Origin: Bacteroidales bacterium
GTDB lineage: Bacteria; Bacteroidota; Bacteroidia; Bacteroidales; P3
Direction: 5' to 3'
DNA: 64,000 bases
Assembly: GCA_016280915.1 (NCBI GenBank)
Contig: JAEEHQ010000104.1
Span: 1-64,000, forward strand
A program made the translations under genes and the position numbers. Below are positions 7,567 to 17,900 of this stretch, piece after piece. A model generated the notes under the pieces. That model made no database searches and had not been told where the DNA came from. It worked only from the letters and a program-made list of their open reading frames with translations. Position 1 is the stretch's first letter. Every line of letters begins with the position of its first letter.

Positions 7567-10500
7567 ATGCAGAATAAAGGACTTATCAGATTTCTTACAT
7601 GGGCTTTTGTTCTCGTCTGTTTGTATCAATTGTCGTTTACATTTGTTACGAACAGTGTTGAGAAGCGTGCTCGAGCCAACGCTGAAGCCTATGTTCAGAG
7701 CTCAACAACACAAAATTGGATTAGCAACAAATCCCATGGCGATGCGATTATCGCCCAGACTTTGAAGGACTCTCTTCAGGTTGCCCGCGAATCTCAGTAT
7801 CTTGATTCTATGGCAAGTGAGAAGGTTTTCTTCGGTGCCACCTACCGTTACTGCCAGGCCCGTGAGATTAACCTCGGCCTTGACCTGAAGGGTGGTATGA
7901 ACGTGATGTTGGAGGTTTCGACCGTCGATGTCGTTCGTGCCCTCGCTGGTCATACTGAAGATTCCACTTTCAATAAGGCCATCGACATGGCTGTGGCAAA
8001 GCAGAAGTCGACTACCAACCGCGACTTCGTGTCTTTGTTCTATGAGGCCATTACCGAAATAGACCCCAACGTCCAGCTGGCTTCCTATTTCAACACCCAG
8101 CTGCGCGACCGCATTAAACTGAACGACAACAACGATGCTGTTATCAAGGTAGTTAAGGAAGAGGCTGCAAGTGCTTATGACCGTACTTATGAGATTCTCC
8201 GTCAGCGTATCGACAAATTCGGTGTTGCCCAGCCTACCATCCAGCAGCTCCGCGCTTCTGAGCGTATCCTCGTTGAGTTGCCTGGTGTGAAAGACCCCCA
8301 GCGTGTTCGCAAGCTCCTCCAGGGTACCGCCCAGTTGGAGTTTTGGCTGACCTACGACAATGCTACCGATGGCTACCCCATGCTTGAGAAGATTGATACC
8401 TACATCGCTTCCATCGGCGGTATCGACAACATGACCGAAGAAGCTGCTCCTGCTGTGGTTGACACCGCTGTTGTGGCTGAGGCTGCCGAAGTGGCTGAGG
8501 CTACCACCGAGGGCGACTCTTTGCTGAATGCCTTGGGTGCCGACAAGAATGAGGCTTCTGCCGAGATGGAGAGCCTCTCCAAGGATCACCCTCTGTTCAC
8601 CCTCCTGCAGCCTTATGCCGACCAGAGCAGAGGTCTCTATCCTGGTCCCGTTGTGGGTATTGCCCAGGGTAAGAATCGTGACGCAATCAGCCGCATGATT
8701 GACTATGCTTTCGAAAAGAAAATTGTTGATAGCCGCACCGTTAAGTTCCTCTGGTCTGCTAAACCCATGAATGACGACGGTTCCGACCTCTACCAGCTCT
8801 TTGCCATCCGCATCAATACTCGAGATGGTTCTGCCCTGCTTGACGGTGGTGTCATTACCGATGCTCGTCAGGACTATAACCAGACAGGTGGCAACGAAAT
8901 TTCTATGACAATGAATAGCGAGGGCGCGCGCGAATGGAAGCGCATCACCGGCGAGAATGTGGGCAACTGCATTGCCATCGTGCTTGACAACCTCGTCTAC
9001 TCCGCTCCTGTGGTCAATGGCGAAATTGCTGGTGGCCGCTCCTCGATTACCGGTAACTTCTCGCTTGAAGAAGCAAAAGACTTGGCCAACATTCTGAAGT
9101 CAGGTAAACTGCCTGCTCCTGCCGTTATCGTCCAGGAAGCCGTTGTTGGTCCTTCATTGGGTCAGGAATCTATTCACAAAGGACTTATCTCCTTCATCCT
9201 GGCTTTCATCATCGTTCTCATCTACATGGTTGTCTTCTACAACCGCGGTGGTTGGGTTTCTGTTATTGCCCTTATCACTAACATCTTCCTTTTGATGGGT
9301 GTGCTTGCCTCTGTGGGTGCAGTTCTCACCATGCCCGGTATTGCCGGTATTGTGCTGACCTTGGCTATGGCTGTTGATGGTAACGTTATTATCTATGAAC
9401 GTATCAAGGAAGAGCTCCGTGCTGGTTCCAGTTTGGCCAATGCTGTTGATGCCGGTTTCAAGAATGCTTATTCCGCTATCATCGACGGTCAGGTGACCAC
9501 CTTCCTGCTGGGTCTCGTCCTGGTGCTTTTCGGTTCTGGTCCTGTCCAAGGTTTCGCAGTCACCCTCTGCATTGGTATTCTCACCTCGCTCTTCACCGCT
9601 ATCTTCATCACTCGTCTCTGCATCGACTGGATGCTGAACCATAAGAAGAAAATCAACTTCTCATTCCCCTTCTCCGAGAACTTCATGCAGAATGTTCATG
9701 TTGACTTCATTGGCAAACGTAAAACTTTCTATATCATTGCTGTCGTGGCCATTGTTATCTGCCTCGGTGGTATTGTTGCCCGTGGTCTCAACCCCGGTAT
9801 CGATTTCACGGGTGGACGTACCTATGTGGTCCGTTTCGACCAGCCCGTCAATGCTGTCGAAGTCCGTTCCGCACTTGACCAAGAATTTGGCGAGGCCCCC
9901 GAGGTGAAAACCTATGGACCTTCTACTCAGTTGAAGATCACTACTAAGTATAAAGTCAATGAAGATGGCGAGGAGGTGAATAACGAAATCGTTAGCAAAC
10001 TCTATAGTGCAGTAAAGGGCTACTTCTCCAACAATATCAGTGAGAAGGATTTCCGTAGCACAGAGACGAATCCCCTCGGTATCATCCAGTCCGAGCAGGT
10101 GGGTGCTACCATCGCCAACGACTTGGTGCGTAATGCTGTCTTGGCCGTTATCGGTGGTTTGATAATCATGTTCCTCTACATCCTGATTCGCTTCAAGAAC
10201 TGGCGTTTCGGTCTCGGTAGTGTTATCGCCCTTATACACGATACCATCCTCGTGATTGGTGTTTTTGCCCTGTTCCATGGCATTCTTCCCTTCAACTTAG
10301 ATGTCGATCAGTCGTTCATTGCTGCCGTTCTGACCGTTATTGGTTATTCCATCAACGCCACGGTGGTTATTTTTGACCGTGTGCGTGAGAACCGCAAGGA
10401 ATACCCCAAGCGCTCTTTGAAGGTTCAGATGAACGATGCTATCAATGCAACGTTGGCCCGTACCATCAACACCAGCGGTACAACCTTCTTCACCTTGCTG

Positions 10501-10659
10501 ATGATGTTCATCTTTGGTGGTGAGGTCATCCGTGGATTTGTCTTCGCAATCCTCATTGGTGTGCTGGTCGGTGTCTTCTCATCTGTCTGCATCGCTTGCT
10601 CCGTTGTGTTCGAGGTTTCTCGTTCGGAGCATGCCCAGCTGGAATCTAAAAAACAATGA
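7567..10659 (+). CDS. secDF: Protein translocase subunit SecDF (fused)
   Basis: 1030 residues, a SecD-SecF fusion as usual in Bacteroidota. SecDF uses the proton gradient to pull proteins out of the SecYEG channel on the periplasmic side. SecD part: a first transmembrane helix at about 7-27, the motif LGLDLKGGMNVMLEV at about 100-114, a large periplasmic domain with an Ala/Glu-rich linker near 290-325, and six helices including DGNVIIYERIKEEL. SecF part from about residue 709: NPGIDFTGGRTYVVRF, then INATVVIFDRVRENR. A short membrane-anchored protein and a T9SS-linked triad follow at gaps of 22-32 nt. Confidence 0.97.
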   Translation: MQNKGLIRFLTWAFVLVCLYQLSFTFVTNSVEKRARANAEAYVQSSTTQNWISNKSHGDAIIAQTLKDSLQVARESQYLDSMASEKVFFGATYRYCQAREINLGLDLKGGMNVMLEVSTVDVVRALAGHTEDSTFNKAIDMAVAKQKSTTNRDFVSLFYEAITEIDPNVQLASYFNTQLRDRIKLNDNNDAVIKVVKEEAASAYDRTYEILRQRIDKFGVAQPTIQQLRASERILVELPGVKDPQRVRKLLQGTAQLEFWLTYDNATDGYPMLEKIDTYIASIGGIDNMTEEAAPAVVDTAVVAEAAEVAEATTEGDSLLNALGADKNEASAEMESLSKDHPLFTLLQPYADQSRGLYPGPVVGIAQGKNRDAISRMIDYAFEKKIVDSRTVKFLWSAKPMNDDGSDLYQLFAIRINTRDGSALLDGGVITDARQDYNQTGGNEISMTMNSEGAREWKRITGENVGNCIAIVLDNLVYSAPVVNGEIAGGRSSITGNFSLEEAKDLANILKSGKLPAPAVIVQEAVVGPSLGQESIHKGLISFILAFIIVLIYMVVFYNRGGWVSVIALITNIFLLMGVLASVGAVLTMPGIAGIVLTLAMAVDGNVIIYERIKEELRAGSSLANAVDAGFKNAYSAIIDGQVTTFLLGLVLVLFGSGPVQGFAVTLCIGILTSLFTAIFITRLCIDWMLNHKKKINFSFPFSENFMQNVHVDFIGKRKTFYIIAVVAIVICLGGIVARGLNPGIDFTGGRTYVVRFDQPVNAVEVRSALDQEFGEAPEVKTYGPSTQLKITTKYKVNEDGEEVNNEIVSKLYSAVKGYFSNNISEKDFRSTETNPLGIIQSEQVGATIANDLVRNAVLAVIGGLIIMFLYILIRFKNWRFGLGSVIALIHDTILVIGVFALFHGILPFNLDVDQSFIAAVLTVIGYSINATVVIFDRVRENRKEYPKRSLKVQMNDAINATLARTINTSGTTFFTLLMMFIFGGEVIRGFVFAILIGVLVGVFSSVCIACSVVFEVSRSEHAQLESKKQ

Positions 10660-10691
10660 ATACATATTAAGAATAATCTGAAGAAATCGCC

Positions 10692-11111
10692 GTGAAATCA
10701 TTTCTTCTCATAGTTGCAGTAATACTCTGGGTTGCCCTCCGCTCCAATGCCGCTAAGGCAAAGCGCAAGGCAGCCATGGAGGAATCTGCCTCTCAGCCCT
10801 CCCAACCGAGCTACAGCTCGGTTAGGAGTGCTTTTGAGTCTCTATTTGCAGAAGAGGATGAGGCGCAATCTGTCAATTCTACTTTTGCCGAAGAGGGCAA
10901 GAAAGCAGGTTACTACAGTTATGAGACTGTGGATGAGCCAGAACCCATGTATGCGCATGCCGACACAGCAGCGAATAGGAGTGCCACCTCGAATCCCGCA
11001 GAGACTGATGAAAAGCCTTCAGCCGCTGATTTCGACCTCCGTCAGGCAATTATCTATCAGACTATTCTTTCCAATAAGTATCTCGATGAGATGCATACTG
11101 CTGAAAATTAA
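10692..11111 (+). CDS. Membrane-anchored hypothetical protein behind secDF
   Basis: 139 residues starting with GTG. The GTG is preferred because the next in-frame ATG would remove the only hydrophobic segment (about residues 3-16, FLLIVAVILWVAL). A basic stretch (AAKAKRKAA) follows the helix, then a long low-complexity acidic/Ser-rich middle. A more ordered C-terminus contains FDLRQAIIYQTILSNKYLDE. This gives a single-pass protein with a disordered cytoplasmic or periplasmic tail. It sits 32 nt after secDF and 27 nt before the TonB receptor. I do not recognise a named family, though an accessory role to SecDF is possible from position. Confidence 0.75.
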   Translation: MKSFLLIVAVILWVALRSNAAKAKRKAAMEESASQPSQPSYSSVRSAFESLFAEEDEAQSVNSTFAEEGKKAGYYSYETVDEPEPMYAHADTAANRSATSNPAETDEKPSAADFDLRQAIIYQTILSNKYLDEMHTAEN

Positions 11112-11138
11112 TTAATCCATTGTAGTAATAATACCTAA

Positions 11139-14100
11139 ATGAGTATGTTTAGAAAAGTACTAATGACAATCGGACTGTTGCTAATGGCGAACTTCGTCTT
11201 AGCTCAGGGTACTATCAAAGGTACCATTGTCGATCCGAAGACAAAAGAGCCTGTGCCTTTTGCCAACGTCGTTGCTAAGCAAGACGGAAAACAAATCAAG
11301 GGTACGCAAACAGACATGGATGGTAATTTTACGATTAAACCCTTGCCTGTTGGTAAGTACGAGATCCAGGCATCGTGTGTGGGTTATCACCCCTACACCC
11401 GTCCGGATTTTACCGTAAAAGCATCTGGTATTTCTGTTTGTAACATTGAGCTGACTCCCGCTTCTGTCCAGTTGGCTGAGGTGGAGGTTATCGACACCAA
11501 GAACCCCATCATCGATGTGGGTGATGCTTCCACCACTACCCGTATGTCTGCTGATGATATCGCTCACATGCCTGGTACCTCAGTTGAGAGCATTGTGGCT
11601 GCTGTCGGTGGTGTCGGTTATAGCGATGGTGGTACCAGTACCGCTCGTGGTGAGGAAAACATGGTCACTAAACAGGGCGGAATTACCAAGCGTACTGGTG
11701 TCAATGTTCCTAAAGAGGCTATCGCCGAGATTCAGGTCATCTTAGGTGGTACCCCTGCTTCCATTGGTGAGGCTATCGGTGGTACCCAGATTATCACTTT
11801 GAAACCCCCAACGAGTCACTTCATGGGTTCTATCCGTTATGACGCTCTCTTGGACTACCGTATGTACAATCAGTTGAACACTTGGTTCACGGGTCCTGTC
11901 GTCAAGAAAAACATCTATGATGAAAATGGTGAGAAGACGGGTGACCAGACTCTGATTGGCTTCCGTCTGACCTTGACGGGTACCTATCAGAACAATGGTT
12001 TCTATCGTCCAAAGGGCCGTCGTTACTTGGTGGTTAATGATGCTCTCGTGCAGGAGTACGAGCGCGCACCCATCAGCTACGACCCCGTTAATGGTGCGGT
12101 GAACTATTCGGCTGAAAGAGGCCTTTATGCTGACGATTTTGTCGAGATCAAGAAACTCTCAGCGAAGGACTTTAGCGGTGATAAGAGCCGTGTTCCTAAT
12201 ACGACCTACTATGCTATCAATGCCAACTTGGCATTCGATGTCCGTTTCACCGACTATGCCACTCTTACCCTTACGGGTGACTTTGACTACTCCCACTCTC
12301 CCCAGACAAGTATCATACCTCTCAACATGAGTCGTTCAGCCAACAATGTACGCCACCTTGTCAACTGGGATATTATGTTCGACTTTACTCAGCGTTTCCC
12401 CGATGCTGAGGATGCCAAGGCTGACAACACAGATGGTGAGAGTAAGTCAGGAAAGGCTATTAAGAATGTCATGTACAACATCACAGGTATGTTCAACCGT
12501 CAGAAATACCAGTACTATAATGAGGTATTCGGTTCTTCACTTGACGATGTTTTCAAATATGGCTTCAACGGTTCTGTCCAAACCACTCAGCTCCCACACT
12601 ATGCTTTGAATTCTTCCTTTAACTATAATGGCATTAGCCGCGCTGCCATGGTTCAGGATAGCTGGGTCGATCTTATCGACTGGAGCACTTATGAGCCCTT
12701 TGCTGGCAACCAGATTTATGCCAACTACAACTTGCAGCTCCTCAATATACCCGAGATTAGTGGTGGCCTGTCTAACTTGGATTACCTCCGTGCCTTTAGA
12801 GGTCTTCCTAATGGTGAGACTCCCGGTAACATTTATGGTCTTTTATATAATGTTGGCTATCAGGACAACACCTTCGCTTTTGCTCAGACCGACTTTATTT
12901 ACTTAGCCGCTAAGGCAAGTGCAGAAATCAAGGGTCATGAAATCGAGATTGGTTTCCAATACGATCGTCAGGATCAGTCTTACTATGCACTCTCTACTAC
13001 TTCTTTGTGGACCATCATGCGTCAGAATGCTAACAAGCACATTCTGCAGATGGACCTTGGAAATCCCCATTATCGTTGGGAAGGTTCCACCCTCTATGTC
13101 GACTATGACCGCTTGTATAACCAATCTGCTCAGACCTATTTTGACGCTGCCATGCGTGACTATTTAGGTTGGAGCGGTGACTATGTTGGCGAGCGTACTT
13201 TCCTCGACATCGACCGTTACAAACCCGAGGATTATGTTAAAGCTGGCGGTCTGGATATGTTCTCCGCCGACGAACTGTTCAACAACGGTAGTTCTCTCGT
13301 TTCTTACTATGGTTACGACCATACTGGTAAAAAGTACAATAGTAGCAATTGGAGTTTGAGAGACTTCTTCGACCCCAGCAATCCTAAGTATCGTTATCGT
13401 CCTTCTTTCACTCCTACCTATATGGCCGGTTACATTCAGGATCAGTTCTATTTCCAAGACCTCATCTTCAACGTGGGTGTCCGTGTCGACATCTTCGATG
13501 CTAACCAGTCTGTTCTTAAGGACCCCTATCTGCTCTATGAGTCCTATAATGTTGGTGACCTGAGAAATGGCCGTGCCGTATATCAGGGCAACATTTATTC
13601 TGGTGCTGGTGATGATTGGACTGTTTATGTTGATGCTGCCGATGCCGAGAATCCTACCATCTACGGTTACCGTAAAGGTTCTGTTTGGTATGATGCCAAT
13701 GGCGTTGAGCTTGCTTCTCCCAGCTCCATTGTTGGTATCTCTGGTAAACCCACTCCTTATCGTACGCCTAATGGTCAACAGGCTGCTCGTAATAATACTG
13801 TTGGTGTTGAAGCTTTTGAGGACTACACGCCTCAGGTCGTTGTCCAGCCTCGTATTGCTTTCTCTTTCCCCGTGGGTGAGAATTCTCAGTTCAAGGCCAG
13901 TTACGACATTATTGCTCGTCGTCCCTCCAGCAGTTGGCAGGCCAACTATCTGAGCTATCTCTACATGTCTCAGATTACTTCGATCTCCAATCCTAACTTG
14001 AAGCCTGAGCGTATCACCAACTATGAGCTCGGTTTCCAACAGGCTCTGAATAAAAATATGGCTATCGGTATCAGCGCTTACTACAAAGAGACCCGCGACC

Positions 14101-14900
14101 TTATTCAGCTCGTCCAGTATGCAGGTGCCGATCCTAACCAGAACTACTACTCCTACGACAACATCGACTTCAAGACCATTAAGGGTCTTACCGTGAGCTA
14201 TGACCTCCGTCAGTCTAAGAACATTCGTATCAATGCTAACTACACTTTGCAGTATGCAGAGGGTACAGGCTTGACTTCGACCACTATGACTGAACTTATT
14301 AAGGAAGGTTACACCACGCTTAAGATGCTCAATCCTATTGGTGATGACCGTCGTCATGAGTTCAAGGTCAATTTCGATTATCGTCTCCAAGGTGGTTCCA
14401 AGTACAATGGTCCTGTCATCACCCGCATCGTGAAGGATTCTACGGGTGAGGAGCGTAAGAAAGAAATCAAGGTTCTCGAGAACTTTGGTGTCAACTTCAT
14501 GGCTGTTGCTCAGTCAGGCCGTCCATACACCAAGCAGTTCAGCCACAGTCAGGCCACCATCGTGGGTAGCTACAATGGCGCTCGTCTTCCTTGGGGCTTC
14601 TACTTCGATATCGTTGCTGACAAGTCCTTCCCCATTAAGGTTGGAAAACGTCAGACAAACCTCACTGTCGCTCTTACGATTACCAATCTCTTTGATATCC
14701 GTAATATCACAAGTGTTTGGCCTGTTACCGGTAACCCCGACGACGATGGCTATTTGACCGACCCCCAGACTCAGACGTTCATCAACAGCCAACTTGATCC
14801 TACTTCTTATCGTGACCTCTATGCCATTAACTTGAGCAACAATTATTGGCGTTATGCTACTCCTCGCCACTTCAGACTCACGTTGTCTTACTCTTTCTAA
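11139..14900 (+). CDS. TonB-dependent receptor with N-terminal regulatory-like domain
   Basis: 1253 residues, an outer-membrane beta-barrel. A signal peptide ends near VLAQ. A carboxypeptidase-regulatory-like domain (about 24-115, beginning GTIKGTIVDPKTKEPVPFAN) is followed by a plug-like domain (about 125-225) that contains AIAEIQVILGGTPASIGEAI and GGTQIITLK, which is the non-SusC plug style. The rest is a large barrel ending in the aromatic RHFRLTLSYSF. No SusD-like gene follows, so this is not a standard polysaccharide-utilisation pair. The next two genes encode a large exported protein and a PorV-like barrel. Codon use is strongly biased (GGT, ACT, CTC), suggesting high expression. Confidence 0.92.
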   Translation: MSMFRKVLMTIGLLLMANFVLAQGTIKGTIVDPKTKEPVPFANVVAKQDGKQIKGTQTDMDGNFTIKPLPVGKYEIQASCVGYHPYTRPDFTVKASGISVCNIELTPASVQLAEVEVIDTKNPIIDVGDASTTTRMSADDIAHMPGTSVESIVAAVGGVGYSDGGTSTARGEENMVTKQGGITKRTGVNVPKEAIAEIQVILGGTPASIGEAIGGTQIITLKPPTSHFMGSIRYDALLDYRMYNQLNTWFTGPVVKKNIYDENGEKTGDQTLIGFRLTLTGTYQNNGFYRPKGRRYLVVNDALVQEYERAPISYDPVNGAVNYSAERGLYADDFVEIKKLSAKDFSGDKSRVPNTTYYAINANLAFDVRFTDYATLTLTGDFDYSHSPQTSIIPLNMSRSANNVRHLVNWDIMFDFTQRFPDAEDAKADNTDGESKSGKAIKNVMYNITGMFNRQKYQYYNEVFGSSLDDVFKYGFNGSVQTTQLPHYALNSSFNYNGISRAAMVQDSWVDLIDWSTYEPFAGNQIYANYNLQLLNIPEISGGLSNLDYLRAFRGLPNGETPGNIYGLLYNVGYQDNTFAFAQTDFIYLAAKASAEIKGHEIEIGFQYDRQDQSYYALSTTSLWTIMRQNANKHILQMDLGNPHYRWEGSTLYVDYDRLYNQSAQTYFDAAMRDYLGWSGDYVGERTFLDIDRYKPEDYVKAGGLDMFSADELFNNGSSLVSYYGYDHTGKKYNSSNWSLRDFFDPSNPKYRYRPSFTPTYMAGYIQDQFYFQDLIFNVGVRVDIFDANQSVLKDPYLLYESYNVGDLRNGRAVYQGNIYSGAGDDWTVYVDAADAENPTIYGYRKGSVWYDANGVELASPSSIVGISGKPTPYRTPNGQQAARNNTVGVEAFEDYTPQVVVQPRIAFSFPVGENSQFKASYDIIARRPSSSWQANYLSYLYMSQITSISNPNLKPERITNYELGFQQALNKNMAIGISAYYKETRDLIQLVQYAGADPNQNYYSYDNIDFKTIKGLTVSYDLRQSKNIRINANYTLQYAEGTGLTSTTMTELIKEGYTTLKMLNPIGDDRRHEFKVNFDYRLQGGSKYNGPVITRIVKDSTGEERKKEIKVLENFGVNFMAVAQSGRPYTKQFSHSQATIVGSYNGARLPWGFYFDIVADKSFPIKVGKRQTNLTVALTITNLFDIRNITSVWPVTGNPDDDGYLTDPQTQTFINSQLDPTSYRDLYAINLSNNYWRYATPRHFRLTLSYSF

Positions 14901-14929
14901 TATTCCACCGAGAAAAAATAATATAACAT

Positions 14930-17900
14930 ATGAAGAATATATTTAGCAAATTAGTATTGGCGGCCTTCCTTATCTCCGCTCTGTCGGGGACGGCTTTTGC
15001 TGAAGATTGCAAGACCTGTAAGAAGTCGGGCAATCACCAGGCAGCTGTTCAGGCTAAAGCCGCTGTGTGCAAAAGAGCACAGAGTACCGCAGAGCTGAAT
15101 GTCAACAATGTCCGTGCACTTATTAACGGCTACGGAAACATGTGGTATGATGGTAGTGTTGCACAGTACCATCTGCCTAAGACCAGCAACACTTGTCCTC
15201 TTTTCTGCTCTGCTTTGTGGATTGGTGGTACTGATGTCAATGACCAGCTTCGTATTGCCGCTCTCCGTTTCGGTTCGGAGGGTGATGACTATTGGCCAGG
15301 TCCTCTTGATTTGAAGACCGCTTCTGTTGACCTTCCTGTCTGTAACGAATTTGACCATCACTGGATTATCACCAAGAATGAGGTTCAGGCTTTCATGTCT
15401 ATGTTCACTTACGACGAGAATGGTGCTACTCCCAACGAGACTTTCTCTCCTGATGCTATTTCTGCCACTATTAAAAACTGGCCTGCTACTGGTTCTGACC
15501 CCGGTCAATCTCCTTACCTTGCTCCTTATTTTGATGCTAACCATGATGGTGTGTACAACTGGGAGGAGGGTGATTATCCCTACTATGACTTTAACAATGA
15601 TCTTTGTCCCCGTACCCTGAAAGCTCAGTGGGGTCGTGATTATACTTCCCACGTTTCCACCACAATGGAGACCGAGCATGGTATCGTCACCGGTGGTCTT
15701 CTTTCTGACCAGGTGCTGAAGGGTGACCAGACCATCTGGTGGGTCTTCAATGATATGGGTAATGTCCACACTGAAACTAACGGTCAGCCCATTGGTATGG
15801 AAATTCGTGCCCAGGCTTTTGCTTTCTCTACCAATGACGAAATCAATAACATGACCTTCTATACCTACGAGATCATCAACCGTTCTACTTATGAACTCCG
15901 CGAAACTTACTTCAGCCAGTGGGTCGACCCCGACCTGGGTTATGCTCACGATGACTTCATTGGTTGCGATGTTAAACGTGGTCTTGGTTACTGTTATAAT
16001 GGTGACGAATCCGATGGTCCTGGTTCAGGTTCCTATTCTGGTATTCCTCCTGCAGTTGGTATTGACTTCTTCCAGGGACCCTATATGGATCCTGATGGTA
16101 AGGACAATCCTAAGGTTGATATTTCTAAGATGCGTGCCTACTATCCAGAGCAGCTGAAGAACTATCTTCTCCCTGATGGTACTTATGACACCATTACTCT
16201 GACCGATGATGCTGACCTCTACTACGAGCATGCTTGGTATTTTACCCCTGGTGATGCTATTGGCAACTGTGCCATCAATGGTGTCAACTTTGGTAATAAT
16301 ATTGTTGACGATGAGCGTTTCGGTATGCGCCGTTTCGTTTATTATAACAACTCTTCCTCTGGTGATAACAGTGAACCTTCTAAAGCTACCGACTATTATA
16401 ACTACCTGCGTGGTTTCTGGAAAAATGGTCAGCGCATGAGATATGGTGGAGACGGTCTTAATACCGGTACTACCGATTTCACCTGTGACTTTATGTTCCC
16501 TGGCAACTCTGACCTCTATTATTGGGGTACAGACGGTCAGGCTGTTGATCCTTGGACCGAGGTTACCGCAAATAACACACCTGCTGACCGCCGTTTCATG
16601 CAGTCAGCTGGTCCCTTCACTCTTAAGCCCGGTGCCCTGAACTACATTACTGTTGGTATTCCTTTCGCACAGGCTTCCTCGGGTAATGCTTGGTCTTCTG
16701 TCGAACTTCTTCGCGAAATCGATGATGTCTGCCAGGCCCTCTTCGAGAACTGCTTCAAAGTCCTTGATGGTCCCGATGCTCCTACGCTTGTTATTCAGGA
16801 GATGAACAACGAGCTCATTCTATATATCAAGTATGACAACCCTGCCAGCAACAACTATGGTGAGAACTATTCCGAGATTGATCCTGGTATCGTTCGTTCC
16901 TACACTGACGCTAACGGCAACGCTGTTGTTTATTCTGATGATGAACGTAGCTACAAATTTGAAGGTTATCAGATTTATCAGCTGAAGGATGCCAACGTTT
17001 CTATCGCTGACATTAACGACGTTACCAAAGCTCAGCTGGTTGCTCAATGTGATATCCAGAACTACTACGATGAAGAGGGTACCCTTCCCATCGCCACTCT
17101 GGTTAATTACTCTCAAAACTCTGCTACCGGTCTGATGACTCCTTCTATCATGGTTGAAGGTTCTAATAGCGGCATCAAGCACGTTTTCCGTATCACTAAC
17201 GATGCCTTTGCTACTGGTACCAACACCACCCTTGTTAATAATAAGGAATACTACTATATTGCCATCGCTTACGCTCAGAACCGTTTCAAGGAGTACTCTC
17301 AGACCGAGGCTGCTTTCCTTGATGGTCAGAAAGAGCCCTATCTGGCTGGTCGTAAAGATGAGTTTGGTAGAACTATTACCGCTGTTACAGCTGTTCCGCA
17401 TGATCCTTCTTCTGAGAATGGTGGTACTGTTGTGAATGCCGAGTTTGGTATGTGCCCCAATATTACCCGTATTGAGGGTTATGGTAATGGTGGCACCACC
17501 CTCCGTCTTACCGATGCTTCTATCGAGGAACTCATGGGTGCTCCCGGCGTTCCCGGTAAGCCCGCTGGTAAATTTAAAGCCGACGGTACTGGTATGCTTG
17601 CTGACCCCTGCCAGATTCAGCATCCTCACTACGAGGAGAACCACGGTCCTATCAATGTCCGTATCATCGATCCTCTGAATGTTAAACCTGGTAAGTTCAT
17701 CGTTTCTTTCGATAAGACTGCCGATATTAACAATGCTGGTTGGACTCTCTCTAAATCTCCCGAGGATTCCACCTACGCTACCAATCCTTATGTCTACGAT
17801 AGCGTTCTCTCTGTCAAGTCCGATTTCGTCATGAGCCGTTACAATGAGCAGCTCTTCCTCGACCTTGGTATTGCCATCGCTATCAGCAATCCTGCTGCCA

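Noticed and set aside
13164..14390. A 408-codon minus-strand frame inside the TonB receptor gene
   Set aside because: Same cause: antisense of a codon-biased gene, with low-complexity Ile/Thr/Val-rich translation.
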